Below, in pieces: positions 53,801-60,410 of a DNA stretch of 64,000 bases (position 1 is its first letter; every line of letters starts with the position of its first letter). The translations under genes were made by a program, and so were the position numbers. This DNA is from Phoronis australis. Taxonomy: Eukaryota; Phoronida; Phoronidae. Where the stretch lies: assembly GCA_002633005.1 (NCBI GenBank), contig NMRA01000183.1:153640-217639 (forward strand), written 5' to 3'. The notes beneath the pieces are model-generated. The model did not search any database. It was not told the DNA's origin and worked only from the letters and a program-made list of their open reading frames with translations.

Positions 53801-56800
53801 CAGAGATCATTTTAATTAGCTAGCATAATGTTGGCTCATTTTGTCAATCTGTCTTGCCACAGGTGAAGGTCACAATGAACAGCCTTAATATTATTGTGTG
53901 GTGGAATCGTATAGCGCGCGAACGGCTCTAAAAGCGTGCAGCCATTTTGTCACAAGTCTTCCAAAACCTAAGGATTCGCAGTCTCCCGCAAAAAATCAGA
54001 CGTTTCGAGACGAGTTGTTTTTATTTTTGTCCCCATTGAAAATATGATGGAAGTATGTTGGTTTTATTGAGGAAATGCAATTGCAAAATTTGACCTGAAC
54101 TCTTAATTTAAAAAATCTGTTGACTGAACTTATATTTCAATAAGTTTTTTGCTTACAGTAACGCTCTGTCAAGAGGAAATAGTTATTATTTGTGGCGAGC
54201 TGGTGGTGGATCACGGTGGAAAATAATCAATTATGACTAAAAGTGAAGCGCTCGAACTTGATCTTGTCCAAATCCGTTTATCGAATTCGGTGGACATTAC
54301 GCCAAATGTAGTTCTAGTGCCGTCCTTACCTATGTTAACACATTGCGCATAAACGCCAATATTCACAATCAATCAACATATCTTCAACGTTTAGAGTGAG
54401 GTGTGTCTATGATTAACTGATTACGTAAGTTCTGCTACTTTTTACCTGAAATGGTCAATTTCATCTGACCTTTGTCATATTCCGTATTGGTGTCCCGGGA
54501 GCTGTTAATTTATTTTGTAAAACAGCTGAGAACAGTTGAGTATCGAGGAGCGTTTCCAAAAAAAAGTGCTGATATTGTTCATTCAAAAGTATAAATTATC
54601 TGCTGTTATCAATATAAAACTATTTGAGTAGAATACAACATATGCAGTAGAGCGTGGATCTGTTGGCTGCTACATGTGTTCAATCAACCTGCACAGTTTG
54701 AACGCACAAAATCATAAATTTTGAAATTCCGTAATATTGGCAGACGAAAGCGTGCACGATAATAATGACGTGACGGAACCCACAATTATGAAAACAAAAA
54801 GTATCTCAGGTAAAAATGCTTGCTAAGGTACGGGCATTATTTGTAAGAAACAAAACTTTCAAATTCCACGCAAAACAATTGTGTTTGTTATCTCTTTGAA
54901 AAATCACAGTTTTGTAGAAAAACATATAGTCAGGATTATAAACGTCCCGGCATTCTTTTGGATAACATTATGTGTTCTTCAAATTATTATAACTGAATAT
55001 GAGTTTCAAAATTAGTGTATGTTTAGAAAAACAATAGTCTTAGTAACGAAGTAAGGCTGTTATATGTAAAAAACCGACATTCGATTTTTATCGATGATCG
55101 GTTGTTGAATACAGCCGACTATCGCTCATGAAAATCCGTCTGATTCCTTTTAATAACTTATTTCTTAGATTTAACCGCAACAGCTATATGAATGACGTCA
55201 GACCTCTGATCACCTACGGTGGTACATGTAACGTGGACCGCTGTATCGTTGAGAAATATTAAAGCGGTGCAGGCTCTTTCGCACATTTTTTTCTCAGAGG
55301 CCAATTACCGTGCTACATACAAATAATATGATCAGATTTTACGACATGTTGTTTTATGACAGCTGTGCTACATCTAGCATGGTTTTAATGAAGCAAACAT
55401 GCCCTAATGTTTGTGTTTGATGACAATTTTGACAACATGAACATACTACTTCCCGTTATACCATGTGCTGAGTGTGAGAGTTGCCGTAATTTGTGTTGCT
55501 ATAGGTCTGAGGCCCTTTCCAAGAACACTAACTTAGCTAAGACCAATCTTAAATTTCAGTCAATTTTAAGATAGAACATAAAATTGCCTCACGTCTATTT
55601 CAAGAAAGAGATCTTTTTTGAAGTTTCTTGCTGAAGTTTTGTCTTAATTTTGAATATCTTACCAGATGTGTGTTTCAAAGTTTTGAAATTGAGGTAAACC
55701 ATGGACTTATGTCAGAAATGAACTTGAGACAGTTTCTTGGAAGGGGCCCCTGTTCAGTTGGCAACAGTCACTAGTTGGTTACTTCCAGACATTTTCACGC
55801 CAACACTATCCAACGTGTCACGGACTTGTTCAAAGTATCGGCCCTGAACCAGGGGCATGCGATACAACAGAGGTACTGACTCGTCCATGCCTAGGGTGGG
55901 CTGCAGTTTTTGGTTGGTCATGTCGACCCAAAACTCACTGGCCTGGAGCATGGGCGGAGCAGCTCTGAAAAAAGTGGGGGCTATAGCCCCCCTCCAGCCC
56001 ACTATGCTGCGCCGCCCATGTGTAGTCTTATGAAACTCTATTTTCGAGGGGTTAGTTATCATTAAATAAAAGTAGGGCATTGTTACCCACCTCTGTCACT
56101 GGAGATAACCATCTATTTCAGTTTATTACAGCAAAACTTTTAAAGGACAGTACATCTGAAAATTGAATTGCTCGGTTTTGTCAACTTAGCACCTGCGTGT
56201 GTTCATGTTGTTATGAAAACATTCCCTAGTTTTTAAAACAATGTTTGCGCCGGGTGCCCTGTTCGTGGACTGAAACAGTTTGAAATCAACGTGACCCTTG
56301 ACCTTGCAAACAGATTTATAATCTCTCTCTGGTTATATCCTTTATTTGTGTATATCCTGGGAGGGTTAATATTACTTTTTGTTGTAAATATCGCAGGACA
56401 GTAGAAAATCTCGTTCCAACTGATGGCGCGTGTATGTTTTGAGTTGCGAGTCCGTTCCCAGTTTTGCGAAAATTAAGTGCGTGTTTTTACTAGTTCTCAA
56501 AGAACTGAAATGTGTTCTAAACACTTTACAGCGGTATCTAAACAAACAAACCTCCGCTGTTGTCCCGCGCTGTTTCACCAACTAGTCCCATTGTCGTTTG
56601 AGTCGTCGAGAATTCGATACGGGCGAGTGAAGTCAATTTCCCAAACAACGTTGGACTTATAAAGGAGTTATTCTGTTAATTATTTAACTGTGTTTACGGT
56701 ATTATTTTCACAAGAAATCGTAGAAAGCCCACGAAGCACATATGATCAGCTTCCTCAGGTGTACGATTTACTGTCAACCCTGCTGTATCGGTGTCTTTAA

Positions 56801-59623
56801 GTGTTTCATTTGTTTCATCCTAAAGGCTTGATTCGAAATAACAGCCGTAATCTCGGAATTATCAACATATTTTATTGCGATGAGTCATTCGTCACTGCTA
56901 CTTTCTGTTGTGAATCGGGGATATCTGCTATTGTCGTTACTGATGACCCAGTGTCCAGTCGCATTTATTCCCGTGTGTGTTTGTCTACCTCTATTTTTCA
57001 TCGAGATCAGGTACATGTAAGAGATAAAAGCTTTAGGCTATATTTTAAAGTGTTCGTGACACATGTAAAATGTGTTAAAAAAAAACCAAATGTCTGGATT
57101 TTCGTGTGAAACTGTCGCGTTTTAGCGCGGACGCAACAATGTCGTTTGCCTGGTGAAATTTTTAAACTGTATCTAATAAAAAATATTCGTCATTTTGATT
57201 AAAAAATGACGGCCACGAAAATATATCAGATCCATGCGCTCTGTGTTCTCTTTGCATTACAATGGGTGTTAAAGTGACACGTTTTAACGGATCGTTTGAA
57301 GTAGAGAACTATTCGCTGGGCTACTGCAACAATTGTACGTATACCTATCCACAATGAAAACAAGACTTTGGTTTTATGATTAACTCAGGCATGTTCTGAA
57401 TCGTCCAATTTTCTTTGTGAAAATATATGTTATTTTTTGCGTTTTAAAAGTGTCAAATCGCCGTGTGCCTGCGCCAACTTTGATTTCCATACTTTATTTA
57501 CGTGTGTGTACGCAGCTTTTTAATCATGACTATTTTGTTTAGTGATGTGTTTAACCTTCCCCTTCGAAGAACATGGGGACGTGTCAGAAGCTTGGCTCAT
57601 CAGTTAAAGTTCTGCTACCTCGGTATTATGAATGGGAAACACGTTTTTTGTCTCACGGACTTGTTTATAAATTGTGTAAATATTGCCAAGTAGATTATTT
57701 TAAGTGAAAACACATTCAGTCGACATGTGCACAGTTTGATTCCTTCATTTTGGGAACTTAAAAAGGTCACAACATTCAGCATTCGTTCACTTCGCCAATT
57801 AAAATCCATACGGTTGGTTTTTGGTAATGTTGTTGATTTTACTATCAACAGCAGGTATGCTGTTACCAGGGTAACCAAATATTGTAATGGGCCACCAAAA
57901 TTCACTGTGGAACCTATGTGTTTGTCGGGTGTCATCTTTGCACAAACTGATAAATTAAAGATATAACCAAATGCGTATATGTAAAGAACTAATTGAATGG
58001 CTCTGTCGACTAAAATCGCTAAGTTGAGTTGTATCAGAACTCTCAGTGTGAACGGTAGCGTACTTGACAGTTGTAACTGCGGAAAATATAACCGGTTTAC
58101 TTAGTGAGAACACAACACTAGTTGCCGCGTACGTAATTTCTGGGTGAATTGTAGACGTTACGTTTATGGTAGGATCAATTCGAAATGGATAGCTGACTCG
58201 CATTTGCGTTGCATTTGGGTTTGTTGAACCCGTGTGTGATTGACAAGTTTGTTCAAATATAGTCGCCAGTCAGGTATATTTGCTGTGCCAGTATCACCAG
58301 CCATTGCCGTCGTATTTCCCTTGATCAAATATAGCAAGCTGCAGCCCGTTAACAGTTTTCAAGTGACGTGCACCCGATCGACCGCTGCATTAGGTCAATA
58401 TTTTGTTTTATTATCGTCCATTCACTTTCTGAATGTATTCCTCTTAGTTGCATAATTAACGTGCAAGTCTGTTCATACCCACCGCTCTAATGATTTTTAC
58501 TCAAAAATAACGCGGTTTACCTTTCCTTCTTGCAACAGATGTAAATTTTGTTTAAATACGGTGTACAATTGATCTAAAGCTAGACTTATTGTTTTCTTGA
58601 ATAGCACTGACTCTGTTTTATCGCTTTCTTTTAAACCGTGTTACTTGTGTTTTGAAATCATAAAATTAACCAACCGTGAATACCAAGTAAGTAATATTTT
58701 CGCAATTTGCTCCAAAACATTTACAGAGTGACTTTAATTATCACCGACTCGACTCGGGGGACAAGGAATCCGGTTCACGAAGTGCTACCGACAATTCCGC
58801 AATTTCATGTATTTTTCGTGCCTCCTGAAGCGCGTCAGTGTTTTCGTACAACTGAACAATGCTCGCCCTGGCAGGAAGAACAACTAGGAATGTCCTCGTA
58901 GGCCAAACACCTCAATCTAAACTGTTAATTCATTTAGTTAAGCGACTCGCTGCATGTATTTGATAGGCCGTTGGGTTATCTTGTCTTCGCTAAGTCGAGT
59001 CTTATTAATTCGCTGCCATTGCTCAATTAAGTTCGAATTAATGAAGTTACTGACCGCGTGTCAGATTAGTATAATTATTACAATGTAGTCACCTCGTGTT
59101 TATACGGATGTGCGTCAATTTTTTTTCGAAACACCAGCAAATATGACCACTCAAAGACAGCCAAAACTATTATTTGAACATTATTCGTCGTTTTAACGCA
59201 GAAATATCGGCATTTGTTTCCTGGAAGTTGATGGAAGAGTGATCAACTGGACACGTTCATACTTGTACTCAGCAAACTGTTCAGGCTGTAATAAAATTTA
59301 CTAAAATGCTTGTGTCCTCTGATCCCTGAACACACTATACTAAGTCAGTGTTGTATACCGAAGGAGGAATTGTTTGGAAAATGGGTTCGAGGTTTTCTTA
59401 CCAAGTCAGATTATTCCTTCAACGTCTATGTGTTATAAATGTTAGGACTTTATTATTTTTGTGTCCGATATACAAATGTGTGTTTGTTTGTCTGAATATC
59501 GAAGAAACAGGTGAGAAATTCGTCAACAGCGTTTTTATGATTACAGGGAAATTTTTGGACAAGGGAGTTTTGGAGGATCACGTGAAAAAGTGCATCTTTG
59601 CTTCAACTTCGCTGGAAATGTAA
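2775..59623 (+). CDS. CBWD1: ZNG1/CBWD zinc-transferring GTPase, 5'-partial, 12 exons in window
   Basis: Spliced CDS of exons 2775-2871, 3680-3771, 5186-5245, 5830-5867, 11527-11570, 30414-30500, 31138-31182, 34504-34560, 38230-38287, 42045-42179, 51319-51445 and 59547-59623 (917 nt, about 305 residues). All introns are GT-AG and all phases join. In order it shows the zinc-binding motif NGCLCCSVK, the G3-like [10 protein letters not shown], the G4 motif NKTD, and a C-terminal CobW_C domain (VTVQIDDEL to CIFAS). The family (COG0523; ZNG1 in animals) is a GTP-dependent cytosolic metallochaperone that delivers zinc to methionine aminopeptidase METAP1. The N-terminal P-loop and start codon are absent and must lie left of the window, since the first exon opens in mid-codon. 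No frameshift or internal stop is seen, so the gene looks functional. Animal homologues are about 390 residues long, so roughly 80 are missing. FoxD follows on the same strand. Family assignment is very secure; the symbol is by homology. Confidence 0.95.
2872..3679 (+). other. ZNG1 intron
   Basis: 0.8-kb intron with a T-rich TTTCCTCTTTT-like repetitive stretch near 3000-3085. Nothing else recognised. Confidence 0.6.
3680..3771 (+). CDS. CBWD1: ZNG1 exon b ([11 protein letters not shown]3 region)
   Basis: Acceptor TTCAG, donor GTAAGT at 3772. It encodes [17 protein letters not shown] then [14 protein letters not shown]. ETxGxADP is the family's nucleotide-binding G3/Walker B-like signature. 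The last bases of this exon and its donor are copied downstream as a minisatellite (see 3772-3960). Confidence 0.95.
3772..3960 (+). repeat. Minisatellite made from an exon tail plus splice donor
   Basis: The end of exon b (GGCTGATCCTG), its donor GTAAGT and about 40 intronic bases recur three more times. GTAAGT occurs at 3772, 3834, 3880 and 3942, spaced 62, 46 and 62 bases, so the higher-order period is 108 bases. Copies differ by a few substitutions and one ~16-base deletion. Splicing at any later donor would read GGT AAG TAA straight after the exon and truncate the protein, so the copies are decoys, not extra coding sequence. Confidence 0.9.
4290..4770. repeat. Degenerate tandem repeat with CTTGAC/AAGGTCA motifs
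   Basis: Two diverged units of about 240 bases each contain a (T/C)CCTTGACxT segment, then AAAATCA, then AGTGTTGTT or AATGTTGTTTTTG, a TCAAGAAAGAAG-like stretch and ATG(T/C)(T/A)CATTCT. The second unit has TTGACCTGGAATTGAAGGTCA, two facing nuclear-receptor-type half sites. The rest of this intron (3961-5185) shows nothing else clear. Confidence 0.5.
5186..5245 (+). CDS. CBWD1: ZNG1 exon c
   Basis: Acceptor TTTTTCAG, donor GTAAGG. It encodes [20 protein letters not shown] and the first base of a Gly codon. This matches the conserved A-x-x-FW-x-D segment after the G3 motif in CBWD proteins. Sixty bases, phases joined on both sides. Confidence 0.94.
5830..5867 (+). CDS. CBWD1: ZNG1 exon d (microexon-sized)
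   Basis: Only 38 bases, with acceptor CTTTTCCAG and donor GTTGGG. It encodes [13 protein letters not shown]. The VTVVDA strand is the typical continuation after YLDG in this family and confirms frame and identity. Confidence 0.93.
5868..11526 (+). other. ZNG1 5.7-kb intron
   Basis: Mostly unique AT-rich sequence. It contains a 26-bp minisatellite at 7315-7392. No supported gene. The overlapping frames near 9040-9570 look like chance frames: both strands are open and no domain is recognisable. Confidence 0.5.
7315..7392. repeat. 26-bp tandem repeat, three copies
   Basis: Three adjacent copies of a 26-base unit containing AGTCGCATCCAATGGGATGA, differing at three or four positions. Confidence 0.95.
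11527..11570 (+). CDS. CBWD1: ZNG1 exon e
   Basis: Acceptor TTTTGCAG, donor GTATGA. It encodes [14 protein letters not shown] plus two bases of Arg or Ser. It fits the variable linker before the conserved RQIALAD helix. Forty-four bases, in phase with both neighbours. A short, weakly conserved exon, supported mainly by exact phase and position. Confidence 0.88.
13257..13286. repeat. 30-bp palindrome heading a repeat unit
   Basis: Inverted arms around TTTA, core CCCACATATTTATGTGTGGG, able to form a hairpin. It is followed by a homologous block shared with the second palindrome at 13951. Confidence 0.85.
13951..13980. repeat. Second 30-bp palindrome heading a repeat unit
   Basis: Core CCCACATATTTATGTGTGGA with outer ATGCG/CGCAT arms. 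Downstream is a CCGTCCGTCCGTCCGG run and sequence homologous to that after 13286. Confidence 0.85.
14132..14145 (-). promoter_or_regulatory. CTCF-consensus-like site in repeat
   Basis: GTGCCCCCTAGTGG fits GYGCCMYCTRSTGG, the reverse complement of the CTCF core consensus as I recall it, at all 14 positions. It is part of the repeat family. Binding is untested. Confidence 0.35.
14277..14290 (-). promoter_or_regulatory. CTCF-consensus-like site in repeat
   Basis: GCGCCACCTAGTGG fits GYGCCMYCTRSTGG at all 14 positions, 145 bases after the previous site and in the same orientation. Confidence 0.35.
14542..15082. other. Assembly gap (541 N)
   Basis: A run of N inside the repeat array. Reading frames across it are artefacts. 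No ZNG1 exon is missing here, because exons e and f join in phase and are contiguous relative to the family. Confidence 0.99.
15840..15853 (-). promoter_or_regulatory. CTCF-consensus-like site in repeat
   Basis: GTGCCACCTAGTGG, 14 of 14 positions of the degenerate consensus, same orientation as the others. Confidence 0.35.
17892..18862. mobile_element. Putative non-autonomous TIR DNA transposon (971 bp)
   Basis: Left end CATAGGCGAATTTAGGGGGG; right end, read on the - strand, CAGTGGCGGATCTAGGACAT. This gives similar imperfect terminal inverted repeats (about 13 of the first 16 bases) followed by G/C-run segments. Both sides carry ATAAC (17887-17891 and 18863-18867), consistent with a 5-bp target-site duplication. 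Just inside the left end a run of G, GGCCCAGGGGGCCTGGGCC and a run of C form a strong hairpin. No transposase frame is visible. It contains tRNA-like A and B boxes (18573-18625). Superfamily not assigned. Confidence 0.6.
18573..18625 (+). other. tRNA-like pol III promoter relic
   Basis: A-box-like TGGTGTAGTGG (18573-18583) and B-box-like GAGTTCGAGTC (18615-18625) at roughly tRNA spacing. A proper acceptor stem and T stem cannot be paired, so this is not a functional tRNA. Most likely a tRNA-derived SINE head or pseudogene inside the TIR element. Confidence 0.5.
18960..19280 (-). pseudogene. Possible decayed coding fragment, unidentified
   Basis: On the - strand one frame stays open for about 100 codons except for one internal stop, with peptide pieces such as [20 protein letters not shown] and [17 protein letters not shown] that look compositionally protein-like. 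Frames to the right (19500-19860) are also partly open on the same strand. I do not recognise the family. It may be a decayed transposon or gene fragment, or chance. Confidence 0.2.
19865..20150. repeat. 42-bp minisatellite with 84-bp alternation
   Basis: About 6.7 copies of a 42-base unit containing CCATGCACTGTCAGGGTGCA and GTACCTCTGTA. Alternate units carry TTGAGTACC or ATAGTGTCG, giving an 84-base higher-order period in much of the array. Because 42 is a multiple of three, the - strand stays open ([12 protein letters not shown]-type repeats). I treat that as a by-product. Confidence 0.93.
24229..24298. repeat. 10-bp tandem repeat (ATAAGGTAAT)n
   Basis: Seven near-perfect copies of ATAAGGTAAT, the last ending in GTAGG. 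Confidence 0.97.
25749..25930. repeat. 78-bp tandem repeat, 2.3 copies
   Basis: The unit contains ACTAGAACTATGAAACAACA and GTTTGATGGGACAGACTTGT. The first two copies are almost identical, suggesting a recent duplication, and the third is partial. Confidence 0.95.
26238..27395. mobile_element. Putative TIR element with CRE-containing ends
   Basis: ACTGTGACGTCACTGG followed by AAAGGGGGCAAAA (about 26258) recurs inverted as TTTTGCCCCACTTCCCGTGA then CGTCACAGT (about 27326-27353). Further out, TTGCGAGTTT (26238) faces AAACTCGCAA (27386-27395). The interior is much richer in CpG than the flanks, with short TCACGCGCCA repeats near 26825. No transposase frame or clear target-site duplication was found, so the boundaries are tentative. 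It could instead be a CpG-rich regulatory segment with fortuitous inverted repeats. Confidence 0.45.
28064..28171. repeat. 108-bp foldback (32-bp arms)
   Basis: GTAAGAACTAACAGTTTCTT (28064) pairs with AAGAAACTGTTAGTTCTTGC (to 28171). The arms extend to about 32 bases with three mismatches, and inner CTCATA/TATGAG pairing shortens the loop. A small MITE-like foldback or microRNA-precursor-like hairpin. Confidence 0.75.
30414..30500 (+). CDS. CBWD1: ZNG1 exon f (NKTD, G4 motif)
   Basis: Acceptor TTCTTGCAG, donor GTTTGT. It encodes [18 protein letters not shown] then [14 protein letters not shown] is the guanine-specificity G4 motif. The exon lies 18.8 kb downstream of exon e. Confidence 0.95.
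31138..31182 (+). CDS. CBWD1: ZNG1 exon g
   Basis: Acceptor CTTTCAG, donor GTAAGT. It encodes [15 protein letters not shown] and part of Gln. It corresponds to the R-S-I-N-x5-T-x-R-S segment at the end of the GTPase domain in CBWD homologues. Confidence 0.92.
31330..32177 (+). repeat. Dispersed repeat copy with CTAGTGG motifs
   Basis: Cores at about 31369, 31640, 31700 and 31952, with the family's CATGAAA(C/T)TT segments. It ends in a perfect 39-base duplication containing CAGATCAACACTCGGCATTA (32100-32138, 32139-32177) that finishes ACTCTTGT, like the ends of copies at 15310 and 17100. Confidence 0.7.
31952..31965 (-). promoter_or_regulatory. CTCF-consensus-like site in repeat
   Basis: GTGCCCTCTAGTGG, 14 of 14 positions of the degenerate consensus, in the repeat copy of intron 31183-34503. 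Confidence 0.35.
33433..33604. repeat. Long near-perfect inverted repeat (76-bp arms)
   Basis: Left arm 33433-33508 and right arm 33529-33604 are reverse complements at 74 of 76 positions, separated by a 20-base T-rich spacer. Arm ends are AGAATATAAATCGG and CCGATTTATATTCT. This is the strongest foldback in the window. Confidence 0.95.
33956..34065. repeat. 20-bp minisatellite
   Basis: About 5.5 copies of CTGAGACAATGTGTTATTAC with few substitutions. Confidence 0.95.
34504..34560 (+). CDS. CBWD1: ZNG1 exon h
   Basis: Acceptor GTCTTTAG, donor GTAAGA. It encodes [19 protein letters not shown] and part of Ser. The DLS-x-x-LDL-x-A-(F/Y) motif matches the junction between the GTPase and CobW_C domains. 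Confidence 0.93.
34743..34826. repeat. 29-bp tandem repeat, ~2.9 copies
   Basis: The unit contains CAATTATCTATCACAGTTCA. Copies start at 34743, 34772 and 34801. Confidence 0.93.
36139..36182. repeat. 16-bp tandem repeat, ~2.7 copies
   Basis: Repeats of TATGGATTGACGATTG with one substitution. Confidence 0.9.
38230..38287 (+). CDS. CBWD1: ZNG1 exon i
   Basis: Acceptor TAATTTCAG, donor GTAAGT. It encodes [20 protein letters not shown] and ends in phase 0. This is the variable loop before the CobW_C beta strands. Similarity to homologues is low here, but phase and position fit exactly. Confidence 0.87.
38288..42044 (+). other. ZNG1 3.8-kb intron
   Basis: From about 38930 onward the composition becomes less AT-rich and contains many CpG dinucleotides. 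There is little recognisable repeat apart from the 105-bp duplication at 41414-41620. A candidate regulatory stretch (inference). Confidence 0.4.
41414..41620. repeat. Diverged 105-bp tandem duplication containing GACGTCAC
   Basis: CAAGCACTATATCGATGACG (41414) and CAAGCACGATATCGACGACG (41519) begin two copies that share GACGTCAC, GTGAAA(A/G)TGCT(C/T)ACTC, TGTGCA and CTAATGAACACCCT. Divergence is about 20%, with the GACGTCAC core kept in both. The first copy has a full CRE palindrome TGACGTCA (41429-41436). Confidence 0.85.
42045..42179 (+). CDS. CBWD1: ZNG1 exon j (CobW_C domain)
   Basis: Acceptor CCTTTCCAG, donor GTACCT, 135 bases, phase 0 at both ends. It encodes [20 protein letters not shown], then FLQKLLWEK and AMDIWRMK. 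The LLWEK and (E/D)(V/I)-x-R-(L/M)K stretches are hallmarks of the CBWD C-terminal domain. Confidence 0.95.
44708..44828. repeat. 16-bp minisatellite (copy 1)
   Basis: Repeats of GTGCCATTGTAGCGCA, interrupted by the assembly N at 44829. Confidence 0.95.
45683..45864. repeat. 16-bp minisatellite (copy 2)
   Basis: About 11 copies of GTGCCATTGTAGCGCA with first and last variants GTAACATA. It gives spurious long - strand frames ([16 protein letters not shown]-type peptides). Confidence 0.95.
49516..49580 (+). other. tRNA-like relic
   Basis: A-box-like TGGCCTAGCGG (49516-49526) and B-box-like GGTTTAAATCC (49558-49568). TGGCCTA and TAGACCA could pair as outer stem, but a canonical T stem and D stem cannot be drawn. 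Probably a degenerate tRNA-derived SINE head or chance. Confidence 0.3.
51319..51445 (+). CDS. CBWD1: ZNG1 exon k (CobW_C domain)
   Basis: Acceptor TATTTCAG, donor GTAATT. It encodes [20 protein letters not shown], then [20 protein letters not shown] and FI plus the first base of Gly. It matches the family pattern KG-x-V-x-I, VLVQ-x-V-x-E-x-Y, and R-x-x-x-LV-x-IG. Confidence 0.95.
52346..52405. repeat. Perfect 30-bp tandem duplication
   Basis: Two identical copies of a 30-base unit beginning GTGATCAGCTCTCACAGTTT. Confidence 0.97.
55949..56020. repeat. 72-bp palindromic element
   Basis: CATGGGCGGAGCAGC at the left faces GCTGCGCCGCCCATG at the right (14 of 15 pairing). GTGGGGGCTATAGCCCCCCT in the centre is itself palindromic. 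It resembles a very short foldback or two abutting transposon ends. No target-site duplication was seen. Confidence 0.8.
59547..59623 (+). CDS. CBWD1: ZNG1 terminal coding exon
   Basis: Acceptor TGATTACAG. It encodes [18 protein letters not shown] then ASTSLEM and stops at TAA (59621-59623). The G-x-x-LD-x-x-x-L pattern is the conserved end of CobW_C, and the C-terminus has the family's usual short tail. Confidence 0.94.
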
Positions 59624-60404
59624 GATGGGTTTTTGAACTCTTGAGGAAATGTGCGACATTAGCGCTGCACTTGAAACTGCGTTTGGGACCCTGGGCTTCT
59701 GTCGTCAACGAAACGCGATGGTGACGTAGTGTTAGGGAGCGTGGAAAAGAGAATCGGGCCATCTGTCATCTTCCAGGCATTGCACGAGCATAGATTCGTT
59801 GAGGCTGAAATACAAGATATTTGTGACAGCCTTGTTGGTGAACATTTTTTCTACAATTTTAAACATTTCAGCTTTAGTTCTCAGGTTTGATGTTAAAGTT
59901 GTTAAAATTCAGTCTGAAGCGATTTTTAATGTTATGCACCGAAGGTACGGAGCCTCTCCAACTCGGACGGGCGCATGCGCTTGCCTTATTCAAAAGTAAC
60001 ACGTGAAAAATTTAATGTACTTCTTTATTGGCAGTCAAATACCAATGGTGTCAACTTGTTTGTGGAAAAGTAAAACATTGTGAAATCTAGGGATTTTTTA
60101 TTCCAACTCCAAGGTACTTGTAGTCAAAACCAGTCAAAAGTGGGAAAAACTAGGATACAGCAAGTTTAGCTGAGGACTCATTGGATTATAAATTCTAGAT
60201 TGGTTATTTCCATGGTTTAATGTCTTTGTAACTGTTCAAATGGTATTTATTTACATAGCTGTTATGGTCGTAACATTTTCATAACCTCTGTTGTGTTTGA
60301 TAGTGATGTTGGAATACATTATTTATGTTTTGCAAATGACCTCAGACAAATAGACATTGTTTTTCTACTCTGGATTTTAAAATTCTTGAATTGTTCATGT
60401 GGTG
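59624..60404 (+). other. Probable ZNG1 3' UTR
   Basis: Non-coding sequence between the ZNG1 stop codon and the first AATAAA. No other gene-like frame or repeat is recognisable in it. Confidence 0.45.
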
Positions 60405-60410
60405 AATAAA
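60405..60410 (+). terminator. Candidate ZNG1 polyadenylation signal
   Basis: First canonical AATAAA after the ZNG1 stop codon, followed by a GT-rich tract (TTGTGGTCTTGTTGTG), as expected for a downstream element. It implies a 3' UTR of about 0.8 kb. A second AATAAA lies near 60530. Confidence 0.5.

Larger units (their letters stand above)
51446..59546 (+). other. ZNG1 8.1-kb last intron
   Basis: Largely unique sequence with few repeats: a perfect 30-bp duplication at 52346-52405 and a 72-bp palindromic element at 55949-56020. No gene was recognised. Candidate FoxD regulatory territory by position (inference). Confidence 0.45.

Noticed and set aside
56801-57109. 102-codon frame in the last ZNG1 intron
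   Set aside because: No recognisable domain, no splice context, and it lies between two well-supported in-phase ZNG1 exons. Treated as chance.
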